Assembly (NCBI RefSeq): GCF_000425545.1
Contig: NZ_AUDQ01000003.1
Coordinates: 174,695-238,694, forward strand
Direction of reading: 5' to 3'
DNA from: Sporosarcina ureae DSM 2281
GTDB lineage: Bacteria; Bacillota; Bacilli; Bacillales_A; Planococcaceae
Length of the DNA: 64,000 nt
Both the position numbers and the translations under genes were made by a program. How positions within the stretch are numbered: position 1 is the stretch's first letter; every line of letters begins with the position of its first letter. Under the pieces are notes generated by a model. It was not told where the DNA came from. It worked only from the letters and a program-made list of their open reading frames with translations, and did not search any database. Below, piece by piece: positions 63,777 through 64,000 of the stretch.

Positions 63777-64000
63777 GTGGAAAAGTGGATGGTTTACAAT
63801 GAAATACATAGATTGCGTAAAGAAGGATTCTCTAACAGTGCAATCTCCAGAAAGCTCAAAATTTCTAGAAATAGGGTGATTGATTATGGGAAAATGAAAC
63901 CAGATGAATTCTTCAAATTCACATTGTCTTTACAGACTAGAAGTAAGAAGTTAGATCCCTATCGAGATCAAATACTTGAATGGTTAAAGGAGCATCCGGA
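63777..64000 (+). CDS. istA: IS21-family transposase IstA, N-terminal part
   Basis: The reading frame is open to the window edge (74 complete codons) and starts at GTG after AGAGAGG and TAGGA. The peptide begins (V)EKWMVYNEIHRLRKEGFSNSAISRKLKISRNRVIDYGKMKPDEFF, a helix-turn-helix typical of IS21-type transposases from bacilli, then LDPYRDQILEWLKEHP, which resembles the linker before the second DNA-binding domain. The DDE catalytic core lies beyond the window. It is the only plus-strand gene here and is transcribed away from flgB. Family call is from motif recognition. Confidence 0.82.
   Translation, partial: MEKWMVYNEIHRLRKEGFSNSAISRKLKISRNRVIDYGKMKPDEFFKFTLSLQTRSKKLDPYRDQILEWLKEHP

Larger units (their letters stand above)
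63663..64000 (+). mobile_element. Left end of an IS21-family insertion sequence (cut by window)
   Basis: The element appears to begin with TGTAAACG at 63663. Two near-identical 18-bp direct repeats follow, TCAACAGCTTTCAACAAA (63682-63699) and TCAACAGTTTTCCACAAA (63706-63723), matching 16 of 18 at a 24-base period. Multiple terminal repeats of this kind are known transposase-binding sites in IS21 elements. A promoter (TCCACA, 17-base spacer, TATACT; 63716-63744) precedes the istA-like gene. The right end, istB and target duplication lie outside the window, so the exact left boundary is inferred. Confidence 0.7.

Noticed and set aside
1..64000. CRISPR arrays, tRNA/rRNA genes, prophage or defence islands
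   Set aside because: I saw no regularly spaced repeats, no tRNA cloverleaf or rRNA sequence and no phage or defence genes; nearly all DNA is conserved housekeeping or motility sequence.

Overview
The window is a chromosome segment of a low-to-moderate GC, spore-forming, motile Firmicute. Protein identities and gene order follow the Bacillus subtilis spoIIIE-to-codY region closely. Dipicolinate synthase (dpaA/dpaB) and a YlmC/YmxH-type sporulation protein point to endospores. A complete flagellar/chemotaxis operon points to swimming. The sequence style suggests a Planococcaceae member such as Sporosarcina; that assignment is an inference, because no 16S rRNA gene is present. Every gene except the last partial one is on the minus strand, so the biological order runs from high to low coordinates.

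Region 1 (64000-63342): the first 74 codons of an IS21-type transposase (istA) on the plus strand, then a leader carrying two tandem sigma-A-like promoters for the flagellar operon. Region 2 (63341-35695): the fla/che operon flgB-flgC-fliE-fliF-fliG-fliH-fliI-fliJ-ylxF-fliK-flgD-(flagellar operon protein)-flgE-swrD-fliL-fliM-fliY-cheY-fliO-fliP-fliQ-fliR-flhB-flhA-flhF-flhG-cheB-cheA-cheW-cheC-cheD-sigD-(unknown 98 aa)-(SwrB-like). It encodes rod, hook, C-ring, type III export, placement GTPases, chemotaxis core and the late-gene sigma factor. cheB is interrupted by a frameshift at a seven-base homopolymer.

Region 3 (35540-22185): rpsB, tsf, pyrH, frr, uppS, cdsA, dxr, rseP, proS, polC, covering translation, UMP kinase, lipid and isoprenoid precursors, site-2 protease and replication. 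Region 4 (22043-12126): rimP-nusA-ylxR-ylxQ-infB-ylxP-rbfA-truB-ribF-rpsO-pnp, for ribosome maturation, transcription elongation and RNA turnover. Region 5 (12042-7004): mlpA-ymxH-dpaA-dpaB-asd-dapA, a lysine/dipicolinate branch feeding spore-core DPA. dapG, which lies between asd and dapA in B. subtilis, is absent. Region 6 (6890-1): RNase J2, a SpoIIIE/FtsK translocase and the start of a nucleoside ABC transporter (nupN, nupO).

Intrinsic terminators are numerous. Several sit directly against the ribosome-binding site of the next gene in the same direction, leaving no room for a new promoter, which suggests graded read-through. The most interesting non-coding signals are: a GC hairpin inserted between the Shine-Dalgarno sequence and the start codon of swrD; a predicted promoter followed immediately by a terminator hairpin in the rimP-nusA leader; the cheB homopolymer frameshift; and an IS21 element upstream of the flagellar promoters. 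I found no CRISPR array, tRNA, rRNA, prophage or clearly novel defence system.
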